NCBI RefSeq assembly: GCF_002865645.1
Contig: NW_020194563.1
Location: 516,152 to 580,151 of the forward strand
Reading direction: 5' to 3'
DNA length: 64,000 bases
Origin: Hyaloscypha bicolor E
Lineage: Eukaryota; Ascomycota; Leotiomycetes; Helotiales; Hyaloscyphaceae
Position 1 is the first letter of the stretch. Each line of letters begins with the position of its first letter. A program made the position numbers and the translations under genes. The notes under the pieces are model-generated. The model was not told where the DNA came from, ran no database searches, and was given only the letters and a program-made list of their open reading frames with translations. This document shows positions 9,775 through 20,467 of the stretch, one piece after another.

Positions 9775-12700
9775 CTAAGCCCCCAAAATATTAAGCACCT
9801 CCTGCGCATTCTTCTTCAACTCCGCCCATTCCTGATGCATAAAATCCGCATAAATCTCCGGATTCTCCATAATCTGACCCTCAATCGCCACCAAAACATC
9901 CACCAAACTCCCCAGCTTCCCACTAACATCCTGCACCATCGCCTGCCACGTCGCCGACCCCCCATCAATCACTTTCCCACTATCCTCAAAACCCCTGAGC
10001 TCATTAATCGTATTGTTTATGGCGTCTAAGGTGGCGTTGAGTCTGTTACGGATATTGCTCTTCTCGTTCTCCTCGTAGATAAGGACGGAAGCCGGGCCGG
10101 CGAGGTAGATGTACCAGGGGACGCTGATGTGGTTCATGTCGCTGTCTGCTTTGGCTCTCTCAACGTCAATTTGGGAAGCGTTGGTGTTGACGCGGACTTC
10201 CATTTCCTGGGTGAAGCTGGTAGATGCACGGTTGAAGTCGACAAAATCGTTGTTCGCGCTCGTCGCTGAGGCCAAAGCAGCTTGGCAAGCTTTGAGAGCG
10301 GAGTCATGCAAAGCGGTGACCGGAGGGGTTATAGCCTTTGACAGTGTAGGATATTCCGTCGCCCACTCCACTGCGATTGCTGCAAAGTCAATGGTCTTTT
10401 GGAGCATCTCCTTGACTGCTGGTTTCACGTTGGCCAGCTGGGAGTTCAGAGATTCTGGAGTATTGGGTACTGTAGGCGCGAGATTGCTGATACTGTTGAA
10501 GGATTTGATTGAATCAGCCGAGAAACCGGGCCAGATAGAACTGGTTTTACTCAATGTCGGAATGTCGAACCACATCCCAGTTGACGCCAATGTGTGAGTA
10601 TCTCTTGTAATAGCGGCTTGATGGACAACAGTAGCGTATTTCATCGTGGATTTGTAACCTTCGAAGTCTCCATTCGAGAGAAGTCCAGTAGCATGAGTGG
10701 CAACGTCGAAGAAATGGACGTGCAGATCGACATTATTGTCGAGAAGAGTGATGCTGATTGGGGTAGTGCCGTTTATGCGACTTGTAAGTGAATCAGAATA
10801 CGCCACACCATTTCCCTGAGTACTAGCCAACTTCTTAGAAGCAACTGACCCGTTGACCATAGCCAGGGCAACAGGGGTAGTATGGGTTGAATTTGAGGGC
10901 GTGGCAGCATCTGCCATGAATGTTGGAGGAATGATCACACCTTGCCTGTGCAGAACATCGAGATATTTCTGACAAGCATCACTGATATCGGCCGAAATTT
11001 GTTGCGCCGAAATAATGGAGTCGGTGATAGCGAGAGTGCCTGCACCAATATACTCCATAGTCGCTTCGTCATCTGTCGCAATTTCCCCTGCGTCATCTGA
11101 CAAGGTCCCCCAAAATGAGTTCAAATCGCCATAGAGTTGGTCCAAAGTTACAAAACTGTCTGTGACAGTCGACAGCTCCGAAATAGCTGTATTTGTGGTT
11201 CTGATTTGACTCTCTGTGTCGGCGATTTTCCCTGCCAGATCCCCCATCTGAACCCCTAGCGCTACCATGGCAACCAGACCACCTATAAAGAGGGCCCCAG
11301 CAAGGACGAAAAGGGCGGCCCCTGCGCCAGTAGCAAGTCCTGCAATTGCGACAATCATACCTAGATACAGAAAGTAATTAGCATCTCCCAACAAGAAAAA
11401 AGCTCACGTGCTGAGACGGGCCTGAGGTCGTAAGAGTAACTAACCTAGAAACATGCAAGCTACTGCACCCCAAAATGCGGCCTGCAACTTTGAAAGTGCT
11501 TCTTTCTGCGAGGATAGTTGTGCTTGCAAGCTAGCAAGTCTATCCCTCAAAAGCTGCGTCTGGATCAACAGCTGATTCTTGACATCATTGAGCTGTTTTG
11601 TCATGATACTGACAGCGACAGTCGACCCTCCAACAGACCTACTTAGAATTCCTGCCCATACTTGTGCATGGATACAAATCTCCTTTCCGGCGTGAAGGGC
11701 CTGGGCCTTCTGTCCGTCTGTGCTCGAGGTCGAATTGTAAATGTCCGCTTGTGCTTTCAATTGCCCTAAAAATACCTTATTGGTGTTGGCGAAAGCGAGT
11801 ATCTTGCTTACCGCCGGGTAAACAGCTGCTTGGGTATCAAGGTATCGAGAGCGCAATGTACTGGTCAAGAGGTGCAGATCCAGAAGGACTCCAGGTGAAG
11901 CAACTCCAATATTGGTGACGCCGTCTTGCAAAATCCACCGTGTCCATTTCAACGTTGGGTCTTGATCCTCTTTATTGGTAGGCGGTGGCTCTACAATGCG
12001 CTTGTAGAGATATCCATCCGGTGCGACGCCAACGGGGCCGACATCAGTAGCAGTAAATTCGGTGAAGTGATCGACATGAATCTTTGTATCAGTGGTGTAT
12101 GTTTGTGCAGTGAAATCTGGCGTAAGGTCCCAGGTATTATCCCCATCGTCGAGAGCGGTAATTTGGTTGTTCCAATAAGCCATACGAGTCCACTTTGGTG
12201 CTACTGTAGGAGAATCGGAACCCTGCCCTTTGAGATAGTTCAGTTGAACGAAAGTGTTGGTTGCCCCAAAAGAGTCCGAGGCCAGGACTTGTATGGTATC
12301 ATCTTGGCCAAGGAGAACCACTTTGAAAGCAATGGCATTCTTGTCTGCGGAGAGGATTGCGAATGGTACGATGGATTTCAAATCCGGTGCGGGGAGACAG
12401 GCATCGCCAATTTTAGTCCATTCGTCGACAAACATTTTTGGCCAATGATCAACAGCGGACGAGAGTTGGGGATCTCGATCCGAACGGTGGGCTTTCTTCC
12501 ATACAGCCGTGCCGACCGCTAGGTAGAAATCGCCGTTGAAGGGGAAGAAGTGAACTTGAGTCAGGTCGGATACCTTGGCATCGGTAGGGAGGGAACTGAA
12601 CAATGCCCACGCATCGCTAAGACCCGATGGGGTTTTGCTGACAGAGGTGTCGATGTACATGATTTGATTGTCCTTTAGGCCGACGACCGGAACAGTGTTG

Positions 12701-13329
12701 AGTGTTGCGTTATACTTCTCGATGTAAGGTTTCGTCTGACCGGGCAAAAATATTAGCGACTGCTCAGATTATGATGGATATGAATAGGAGGGAAGCGAAT
12801 GGGCCTAAAAGCTTACAAGTATAGAGTTGAAATTGTCGATAATAGGCCCGATAGAGTCAGCCATTTTCTGGAGAGAAGTCTCCTGGGTATTAAGGCCTTC
12901 TGCAGACATTGCTTTCAATACTTTATCGGCAGCAACCTTGGGATCTACTGTAGCTCGAACAGGTTGACTTTCTGCCCTCATGACAGATCGAAGCACGTGG
13001 AAACTATTGGTCTGAGGAGCATCGGATTTTTCCAATTGCAGTTGAGGTGGCGCGGGCTTCTCGTCAGGGACACTTCCTGGGGGTCGAAGTGAGGCAAGGG
13101 TACCGTCAACTGAGTTAATGACTCTCTGGAGGGTTTTCAAGGCCTGATTTCGTCAGACATATATCAAGAGGCAATCGAATCAGAGAAGCCCCCAAACCTT
13201 TGCTCTGGCAACCTTGCTTGCCGAGATTTCTGCAGACGTAGTACACTTATTGTCCTTCCGCTTGATGGCAGCATCTGTGAAGGACTTCACAGCGTGCGTA
13301 GCTTCGATACAATAGCTGATTGACTGCAT
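9775..13329 (-). CDS. Predicted alpha-helical pore-forming (HBL/ClyA-like) protein, 1111 aa
   Basis: Four exons on the minus strand: 13329-13198, 13143-12817, 12735-11445 and 11360-9775. The introns are 54 bp (non-consensus GTTTGG donor, CAG), 81 bp (GTAAGC..CAG, CTAAT branch) and 84 bp (GTTAGT..TAG, CTAAT branch). All junctions keep frame. The start ATG is the first after in-frame stops; the first exon is the least certain. Residues 1-150 are mostly helical. About 160-430 is a beta-rich part with repeated Trp/Tyr motifs, possibly propeller-like. Residues 430-570 are long helices. Residues about 572-620 are a Gly/Ala-rich hydrophobic hairpin crossing an exon junction, followed by helices with LYGDLNSFWGTL. 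A second hydrophobic patch begins at Trp999 (WYIYLAGPASVLIY), again followed by a long helix. Helix, hydrophobic hairpin, helix is the layout of the Bacillus HBL/Nhe and ClyA family. No signal peptide is seen. Pore-forming function is inference from architecture, not from a sequence match I can verify. Confidence 0.75.
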
Positions 13330-13491
13330 CTTGACAGGGAACTGCTTTGATGAAAACCGCTTGAAAGGTTGTTAAATGTCAAAAGCAGAAATTCGATGAG
13401 GCTTCAGGGTCCTTTGATACGAAAGAGATAGTAGTGAGACTTTTTGATGTATGGGAGAAAGATAGAGATTCAACAAAGGAAATCACGCTAC

Positions 13492-13496
13492 TTATA
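13492..13496 (-). promoter_or_regulatory. possible TATA element of the pore-forming-like gene
   Basis: TGTATAAG on the minus strand lies about 165 bp upstream of the ATG at 13329. It is the only TATA-like string in the proximal 200 bp; the assignment is weak. Confidence 0.3.
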
Positions 13497-13499
13497 CAC

Positions 13500-15050
13500 A
13501 AATTCTACCCATCAACCTTCCAGACATGCTGGGGGATGGATATTGCCGTTTACACGTCGCACCTGCTAGATGATAACGGTGAGCTCGGGTCTGCAGAGTT
13601 GCATCATCCGCATTCTTCTCAGGTGGGAAGAATAGAGCATGCGTTGATCTGCTCGGTGTTGCCCAATGGACATTGCATTCCAATGAAAGAGGCTGGCTGA
13701 CAGCACAAATCTTTGCAGCGTCGTACTTTGGGCTGAGAGATGAATGAATACGATGTGGGAGCTGGATGAAATTAAGAGTGAGCTGAGATTGAAGTCAGGA
13801 CACGTCACTGCAGATTAGCTGTGGCACTTGCCAACGCTACTCTATCATAGGTTGCCTTCGCTCGTAGAAATACAGCTCATGCCAATTACAATTGAGAAGT
13901 TGTGCCAGGTGGGCGGCCTCCAAGCCACAACAGCAGAGTTACTGGCTGCAAGCGATGCCCGAGTCTATTTTTGGGGGGTAGAAGTGTAGCTGACAGAAGG
14001 GGAAGACATATTTAGTTTCCACAGGGCTGGCGTTGCCATTGTGTCTCAAACTTCAGCAGCGGGAATGTCCACAATCGTTGCCAGACATTGATGATAGTTG
14101 CCACTCTCGTCCCGTTCCGCATGAACGATTGAGTAAAGTGCCGCAGGCAATGAGGACCATTGAAAAGCGGGGTTGGAGAGCATGCCATTTGAAACTGCAG
14201 TTGCAGATGGCGTGACCTGTACTGGTGCATTAGAGCAAGTGGAACAACCGCCAGCCATTTATTCTTGAATCTGATGGCATATCGAAGAGAGCGGCTTGCA
14301 TAAACGAGGCTGAAAATGCTGTGCCGATCCATGCAGTCACATGCTCGTTACCAAATAGCGCAAAGCACGCGAAAACTCACAGGACCAACCAGCCCAATGA
14401 AACGACTGATCTACATCCAGTTAAGCCCAGACGCGGTGAGCCATATGAACCCTTGAACCACTTGCCACTGGCGCTAAGTAAGTTTGGGGCGGGCCGTCTT
14501 TCGAGTCTTTCGAGTGGGAGTGCCAAGACGACGGCTTGAAAAGAGCTCGCAGCTTTCAGGTAGCCCTGCGAAGGTCCAGGTGTGCTTGTTAGCGCACCGG
14601 GCTGCATGGCTCAACAAGGCTTCCGCACTCGAGGTAAAGATTCCAAAACCTGAACGGCGGCACTCGTGCTTCCATATTGGCCTTACATGACTAAATCAGT
14701 CGCAGACGAAGACTGCAGGTATGGTTCGACGTTATCGTCTCCAATCCTGTGTTGCGCCAAAGCCCCCGTAGCTTTTTGTTTTCGTCTGCCACCCTCCTCG
14801 CCGCTATTTGAATTTCGGCTGATGCCTCAATGCCCTGGAGTTCGGATTGTCACACTCGAGCTTCGACTTCTTGAAGGAACTCTTTCCAACGGGCGCGCGA
14901 CCTTCTCTAGCTATCTCGAATGCACGCAAGGTTTGCTTTCTCCTGTGGCATAGTTAGAATAGATCAGCATTGCTATGCTGACGAATAATGGCCAAGAGGG
15001 CTCAAAGCTTGACATCTTGGCAATAGGGGAACATATTGGAAAGTAATCGA
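13500..15050. other. normal-GC region with no convincing gene
   Basis: Open frames of 60-106 codons occur on both strands. The best looking is minus 14258-14046 (starting MAGGCSTCSNAPVQVTPS, 70 codons), but it has no family match I can recall and no splice context, so I do not call it. The plus strand 14484-14540 has a direct repeat TCTTTCGAG TCTTTCGAG. After about 15050 the sequence turns AT-rich. The stretch may hold old gene fragments. Confidence 0.4.
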
Positions 15051-16534
15051 TTTATTAATGGAAAATCGATATATTAAAGGTTGACAGACTGCAGAATGAC
15101 TAGATACAGAAGAGTGAGTTCTAGAAACAGAGGAAAAGTGTCCAAAGTAAGGGATTTATTCCCATTACCCTTCGGCGATACCGGTAATACCGAGCCCGCT
15201 TTCTCCAATACATTATTAATTAGCTAATAAATCAAAGGTAATCAAAATGACGATATACTAGTAAGCTTGGCAAGCTCGGCGAGTGACACATGACAAATGA
15301 GAGTGGAGAACCCTAAATTAGTGGTTGAACCTGGTGCTGGAAGGACTAGTAAGCTAGCTATGGTAGCGTATCAATTTCATTATTTCTGTAGCCTTAAAGC
15401 CGTCGATGGCCTTTGTACCTTGAAACTACTCTCCGGCACCAGGACCATTTATATTTAAATAATCCGCGAATATGAAACCGATATTGCAAGAGCAGGATCT
15501 AGGGGCACTAACGGGTACTGGAATATAGGGAGGGAGTTAGTCGGCAATTGGACAATTTCTTATAGCTCTAATAGCTAAGTATTAGTACTTGCAGCTATAT
15601 ATCTTGGTTTATTAGATATTAATATGGGAAAAGAACAAGATACTTACTTAATTCTAGTAGTAATTAAGGGCATAGTTAATCCATTCCGTATAAGTAATAC
15701 AGGTCGTAATCTTAGTACAGGTCTCGTCAGGAGTAAAGTAATTATTAATATCTATATAAATTCCGTTTATATAATATTTCTTAAAGATAGATATTATATC
15801 CGAGTTTGCTTTATTCTAGTATAAGTTATATCTAGTAAAGTCTATATAAATACTGGAATTAAATACAAAAGCAGATATAGTACTATAGAAGGCAAATTAG
15901 AGTACAAGGATATAGAGCAGAATTATTCTAAATATCTTTAGAAGTTCTATATAAGAATCTGGATAAGAATTCGGGTCTGAAATTATCTCTTAGTTCAAGT
16001 ATATAGTAATAGCTCTTGTATAATATAATACTAATATACTTCTCTAGCTACTAGTTTAGTAAGGAGATAAGCTTATTAAAGATATAATACCATGCCTTTA
16101 TTATATGAGAGTATGTAGCCTATAGTCTTAAAGCAGGAACTTGGTTTTATACTAATCTATAATATATGTAATTACTTAATAATATTTAAAAGATAGGAGA
16201 TTCTTAGACTTAATAAGAAAACAAGCTCTTTTTTATTACTATATTATTTTTCTTTTATATATCTTAAAATATAATTACTAAATTCGACCTTAGTCTCATA
16301 CTAAGTTTCTTCTTCTTTTATTCTTAATATACTTAGATTAGGATATAAGCTATTTTATTTTCTCTATTAGATTACCTATTTATATTTCTTTATTAGAACT
16401 TCCGTTTTCCTAGAGAGCCTTTCCTTACTAAACTAGTACTAGCCTTTATTATTATAGATATTATATTAAAACATGCCTGGTTAATAGTAGGGCTATATAG
16501 TAGCTATAGTTTATATATATATATATTATAATAA
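15051..16534. repeat. RIP-degraded AT-rich sequence
   Basis: AT content rises steadily and stops fill all frames. A 66-codon frame at 15624-15824 is the longest. It has no recognisable domain. This is the right-hand border of the gene island and the left flank of repeat copy A. Confidence 0.6.
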
Positions 16535-17302
16535 TAGAAAAATATTTCTAGAAATATATATAAAGTAAATATAAATAAGAAATAAAGATATTAAAGAAAC
16601 TAAAATAAAGAAAAATAGAAAATATTAAGAAAAAAAGAAGTAATTTAATATTATTTATTAGATTTATTTAAAGCCTATTTCCGAAAAGAATCTAGTTCTT
16701 ATATATAATATTAAATTAATAAATTAAGATAAGTTAAGAAATATAAAACTATTATATTACTAGTTTAGCCTATATAAAATAAAGTATATAAATTAATTAA
16801 AAAAATATTATATATTAAAAGAACTTAATAATACTATATTTTAAAGAATATATATCGGGAATTAACTTAAGTAATTTATTAAAAGAAATAAATTCTAGTA
16901 TTTCCCTAAAAATAAAGTTAATAATAAATATATATCTATAAATAAATATTTTAAAATAAATATAGAACTAGAAAAAGAAGTAATTATAAAGTATTATAAG
17001 TAAAATAGTACTTAGGAAATTAAGAAAGCTACTAGTATTATTATATATATTCTAAAATTACTAAAATTAGAGAAAATAAAGTATATTTCCTTTATAGAAA
17101 ACTAGAAAGAAATATCTAATAATAGAAGCTTTTTTTAATCTAGAATAAAACTTATTATTTTTAATTCTTTATATATCTTTTATTTTTTTTTTCTAATTAT
17201 TATTTATAATCTTTAGAGAATATTATTATTAGATTATTATTCTGGAAATTAGATAAGCTTTATTATTATTTATTTCTTACTATTATCTAATTATTATTAC
17301 TA

Positions 17303-17306
17303 GATA
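17303..17306. repeat. target-site duplication GATA (left)
   Basis: GATA precedes the TGTT start of the element. The identical GATA follows its right end at 20464-20467. Copy B of the host repeat shows the uninterrupted site near 60724-60735 with a single AATA at the equivalent position. Confidence 0.8.
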
Positions 17307-17496
17307 TGTTCTATTCTATCTATTAATACAAGCGGTTTAGGAATCGGGCGCTATAATTAATTAATCGGCTCTCCGATTAATTAATCGGGACTTCTATTAA
17401 TTAATTATAAATGAAATACGATTTGCAAGCCATAGTAGGTCCCGATTAATTAATCGGAGAGCCGATTGCCTAATCGGGTAATATTGAGGTTTCGGG
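17307..17496 (+). repeat. left terminal inverted repeat, 190 bp
   Basis: This is the reverse complement of 20274-20463 with mostly transition differences. It contains repeated palindromic cores of the type CGATTAATTAATCGG and the shared string AGCGGTTTAGGAAT. The repeated cores are candidate transposase-binding sites. Confidence 0.8.
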
Positions 17497-17519
17497 AATA
17501 GTAAAAGCTTTACTATATA

Positions 17520-19400
17520 TGCCTCCTACTATGTCTAGGCGCTCCTATAGCCACCCTAGCCCTTTTTGGTACCCTCTCCTCTACTTGATTATCTGATTCT
17601 CCTCCTTCTCTAGCTCCATTCTCACGTGCTTGCTCCTTAGCTACTCTCTTCTTTACTCTCTCAGATACTCTTCTAGCCTTCTGAACTAATATAATTAAAC
17701 CATGATTATTCTTCTTTGCTACCGCTTTGGGAAGAGTAATTTTATCCCTCTTATGGGTTGTACTAGTAGTAGGTAAATCAGGATAAGTTAATTGGGAGGT
17801 GATTTTGTTAAGGGTACTATGCGGCCAGAGAGTAGTAAGCTCGCTATATTTAGTAGCTAGACGGTAGCCCTATTTTAATTAGCTTTTATTAAAAGTAAGG
17901 CTTATAAATTATATATCTTTGAAGTCTTTTCCAGAACTCTTACTGGAATCCTAGCCATTTCTATACTGAATCTGTATTGCTTTGGGATCTCGAGAGTTGC
18001 AATCTCTTAAATATTATATTTAAGAGCTTTAGAATTCGCTCTCTTTATTATATTCTCCTTCTGTTTTCTTATATACTCTGTAACCCTCTTAGTTAGTTTA
18101 GATAAAATCATCTCCTTAGCTGCTTCTTCTTAATCTGCTTCCTTATTAATGAATAAGCTATCCTCTCTATTCTTAGAACTACTATTCTTATTACTCTTAA
18201 TCTCTCCCCCTCCCTCTATACCTCCCAGGGCTATATGTGTATAGCGAGCGCTCTCTTTGTAATCCAGGAAATCAGTAGGTGGCTTTCGTCTAAACCAGAC
18301 CTCGTATAGTATATTTCCCTTAGGAAGGGCCCCTGTAGCTGTGGTATTAATTACCTATGCGATTAAAGGAAGTAACTATATCTATAATTGGATACTAGTA
18401 TCCGCTTGTACGGCCCGTAGCCATTTCTTAAAGATTCGATTAGCTACCTTAATAGAGCCCTGAGATTGAGGGTAATAAGCTCGTCTGCGAATAATCTTTA
18501 TTCCTCTTTTCTTGTAAATCTCAATTACTTTTCCCTTAAACTCCCTCTTATTATTATAGGCTAGAATAGAAATATATCTATTATTATTTAGCTATTTAAT
18601 AAGCTCGTCCGCAGCTTCGTCTATAGTCTTAGCCTTAAGCCTACGGATCTAGACGAACTTGGAAAAGTGGTATTTCAATTGCCAGATCTATATATATTCT
18701 CTGTCCGGATCATACTATAATAGTATTAGTAATAATAATACTATAGTATTAATGAAGTGTGGATAAAAAGGTTCGGAATTTATGAAAATTGCAGGAATTG
18801 CGAAAATTATAGGAAAAGCTTAAAAATGTATGAAATATACGAAATACAGGAAATATAGGAAATACAGGAATATAGGAGTAAATTACATAACTTAAGGGAC
18901 ACTTATATGAAAATCCATTAAATCCAGAACTATATGCTCGCCAGAATAATAAGATTGGATAGGTGTAATCTCCTTATTATTCTTCTAAGTCTTTTCCTTA
19001 TTATAGTAAGAATAGCGAGCACTTATCTAAGTATAGTTATTACGGGACGGGCTATACTAAATTCGTCTTATATACTTAAATGCAATATTAGGGGCTATTA
19101 TATAGGTAATTAGTATAAAAATTAGTATATTTCAGGGGTATTTACCTATATATATTAATTTCTCATAAATAGTAGTCAAAATCTCAAAGGCATTATTATA
19201 GTAAAGAGTATAGCGAGCTGGAAGGATCTTATTACGGCAACTATTATAGTATTTCTTATAATATATCTGATTATCCTGAAGCTTATATAATTGGGATTTG
19301 TACTTAATATTAGCCTGGTAGCGTTTCTCTGCTTTTGTTCTATTAGGAAGCAAAGTATTAGGATTTTGCAACTATTATCTAATATCTATACGTTTCCTAG
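17520..19400 (-). pseudogene. Ginger-like transposase (integrase-type) relic
   Basis: The minus strand shows an integrase core between about 18760 and 18230. Motifs in order are HFSKFV, then ISILAYNNKREFKGKVIEIY (the D-N-G-x-E-F region, altered by G-to-A changes), YYPQSQGSIKVANRIFKKWL (the region of the catalytic Glu, apparently now Lys), then NTTATGALP and YEVWFRRKP. This order is that of integrase-derived transposases and cellular relatives such as GIN1. An open stretch of 79 codons (19371-19132, KSQLYKLQDNQIYYKKYYNS) lies upstream and may be the N-terminal part. The C-terminal part to about 17520 is Lys/Arg-rich. Many stops are present and the coding potential is dead. No gag, protease or reverse transcriptase motifs occur inside the element. 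Confidence 0.75.
18780..18880. repeat. short purine-rich tandem repeat (GGAAATACA type)
   Basis: Imperfect 9-10 bp units such as AGGAAATACAGGAAATATAGGAAATAC lie inside the Ginger-like element, between the integrase core and the upstream frame. Confidence 0.5.
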
Positions 19401-19697
19401 TAATAAGAATTTTCTTACTATTACCTGTAGCAAGCCTTTAATCCCATATAGCTTCGTCTTTAGCGGACCAATTATTAGTAGGCTCTTTAGTAATAGGGGA
19501 GGATAAGAACTGAGTACTAGAGGAACGTACTCCTGGTATAGTAATATTAAAATATTAATCTGTATGGCTATAGGTGCGTTTGCGAGGCGTATAAGGGGCT
19601 AGAGATAAATAAAGGGTTAAAAGAGATATAGTAGAAGTGAGGTAATAATTGAGAAGTATATAGAATTAGTGGTTTTGCTTAGAAAGCTGGTACTTGT

Positions 19698-19753
19698 ACT
19701 ATAAACTATATACTGTAAACTATATACTGTGAACTGTGTGCTATAAACTGTAT
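19698..19753. repeat. 14-bp tandem repeat, 4 copies
   Basis: Four consecutive 14-bp units (ACTATAAACTATAT and variants with ACTGTAAAC, ACTGTGAAC, GCTATAAAC). The variants differ by transitions only. It is inside the Ginger-like element. Confidence 0.7.
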
Positions 19754-19819
19754 CTAGGTAGTAAAAAGGGAGCAGAGGCTCTATATATATCTAGAGGCTC
19801 TAGAGAAGTATCTTTATCC

Positions 19820-20265
19820 CTATTATATACTGAGAACTAAAGGGTTTTAGCTATTAGTCTTAAGGATATATTATTATATACTGAGAACTAAAAGGTTTCA
19901 GCTATTAGTCTTAAGAATATATTATTATATATTGAGAATTAAAAGGTTTTAGCTATTAGTCTTGAGGATATATTATTATATACTGAGAACTAAAGGGTTT
20001 CAGCTATTAGTCTTAAGGGTATATTATTATTATAATACTGAGAACTAAAGGGTTTTAGCTATTAGTCTTAAGGATATATTATTATATACTGAGAACTAAA
20101 AGGGTTTCAGCTATTAGTCTTAAGGATATATTATTATATACTGAGAACTAAAGGGTTTTAGCTATTAGTCTTGAGGATATATTATTATATACTGAGAATT
20201 GAAGAGTTTTAGCTATTAGTCTTGAGGATATATTATTATATACTGAGAACTAAAGGGTTTTAGCC
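19820..20265. repeat. tandem array of about 53 bp, 9 copies
   Basis: Nine head-to-tail copies of a unit running TACTGAGAACTAAAGGG .. AGCTATTAGTCTTAAGGATA TATTATTA. Copies differ mostly by C/T and G/A changes. The array sits directly inside the right inverted repeat of the Ginger-like element. Confidence 0.85.
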
Positions 20266-20273
20266 TCTTTAGG

Positions 20274-20463
20274 CCCGAAATCCCAATATTATATAATTGA
20301 TTAATCGGCCTCCCGATTAATTAATCGGGACTCACTGTGGCTTGCGAATTGTATTTTATTTACGATTAATTAATGGGAGTTCCGATTAATTAATTAGAGA
20401 GCCGATTAATTAATTATAGTACCCAATTCCTAAACCGCTCATATTAACAGATGGGATGAAATA
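20274..20463 (-). repeat. right terminal inverted repeat, 190 bp
   Basis: Inverted copy of 17307-17496. It begins CCCGAAATCCC on the plus strand and ends GATGAAATA. The two ends agree in length exactly, which supports the boundaries. Confidence 0.8.
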
Positions 20464-20467
20464 GATA
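20464..20467. repeat. target-site duplication GATA (right)
   Basis: Second copy of the 4-bp duplication flanking the Ginger-like element (see 17303-17306). Confidence 0.8.

Larger units (their letters stand above)
17307..20463 (-). mobile_element. Ginger-like DNA transposon, complete, 3157 bp
   Basis: The element starts TGTTCTATTC and ends GATGAAATA (RIP-changed from ..AACA). It has terminal inverted repeats of 190 bp (17307-17496 and 20274-20463) and is flanked by a 4-bp GATA duplication. The minus strand carries a decayed transposase with a retrovirus/Ty3-type integrase core. TGT..ACA ends, a 4-bp target duplication, inverted repeats and an integrase-like transposase without reverse transcriptase are the defining features of Ginger elements (known from the animal and protist literature). 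The interior also holds a 53-bp tandem array next to the right inverted repeat. It has inserted into repeat copy A; copy B supplies the empty site. Confidence 0.8.

Noticed and set aside
10109..10597. 162-codon open frame on the plus strand
   Set aside because: It is antisense to the last exon of the 9775-13329 gene, has no domain, and arises from that gene's codon pattern.
11926..12522. 198-codon open frame on the plus strand
   Set aside because: Antisense to the long third exon of the same gene; no domain or splice support.
14046..14258. 70-codon minus frame starting MAGGCSTCSNAP
   Set aside because: No recognisable family, no promoter or splice context, and several similar-sized frames overlap it. 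Kept only as a remark.
15624..15824. 66-codon plus frame
   Set aside because: In RIP-degraded DNA, no domain; chance opening.
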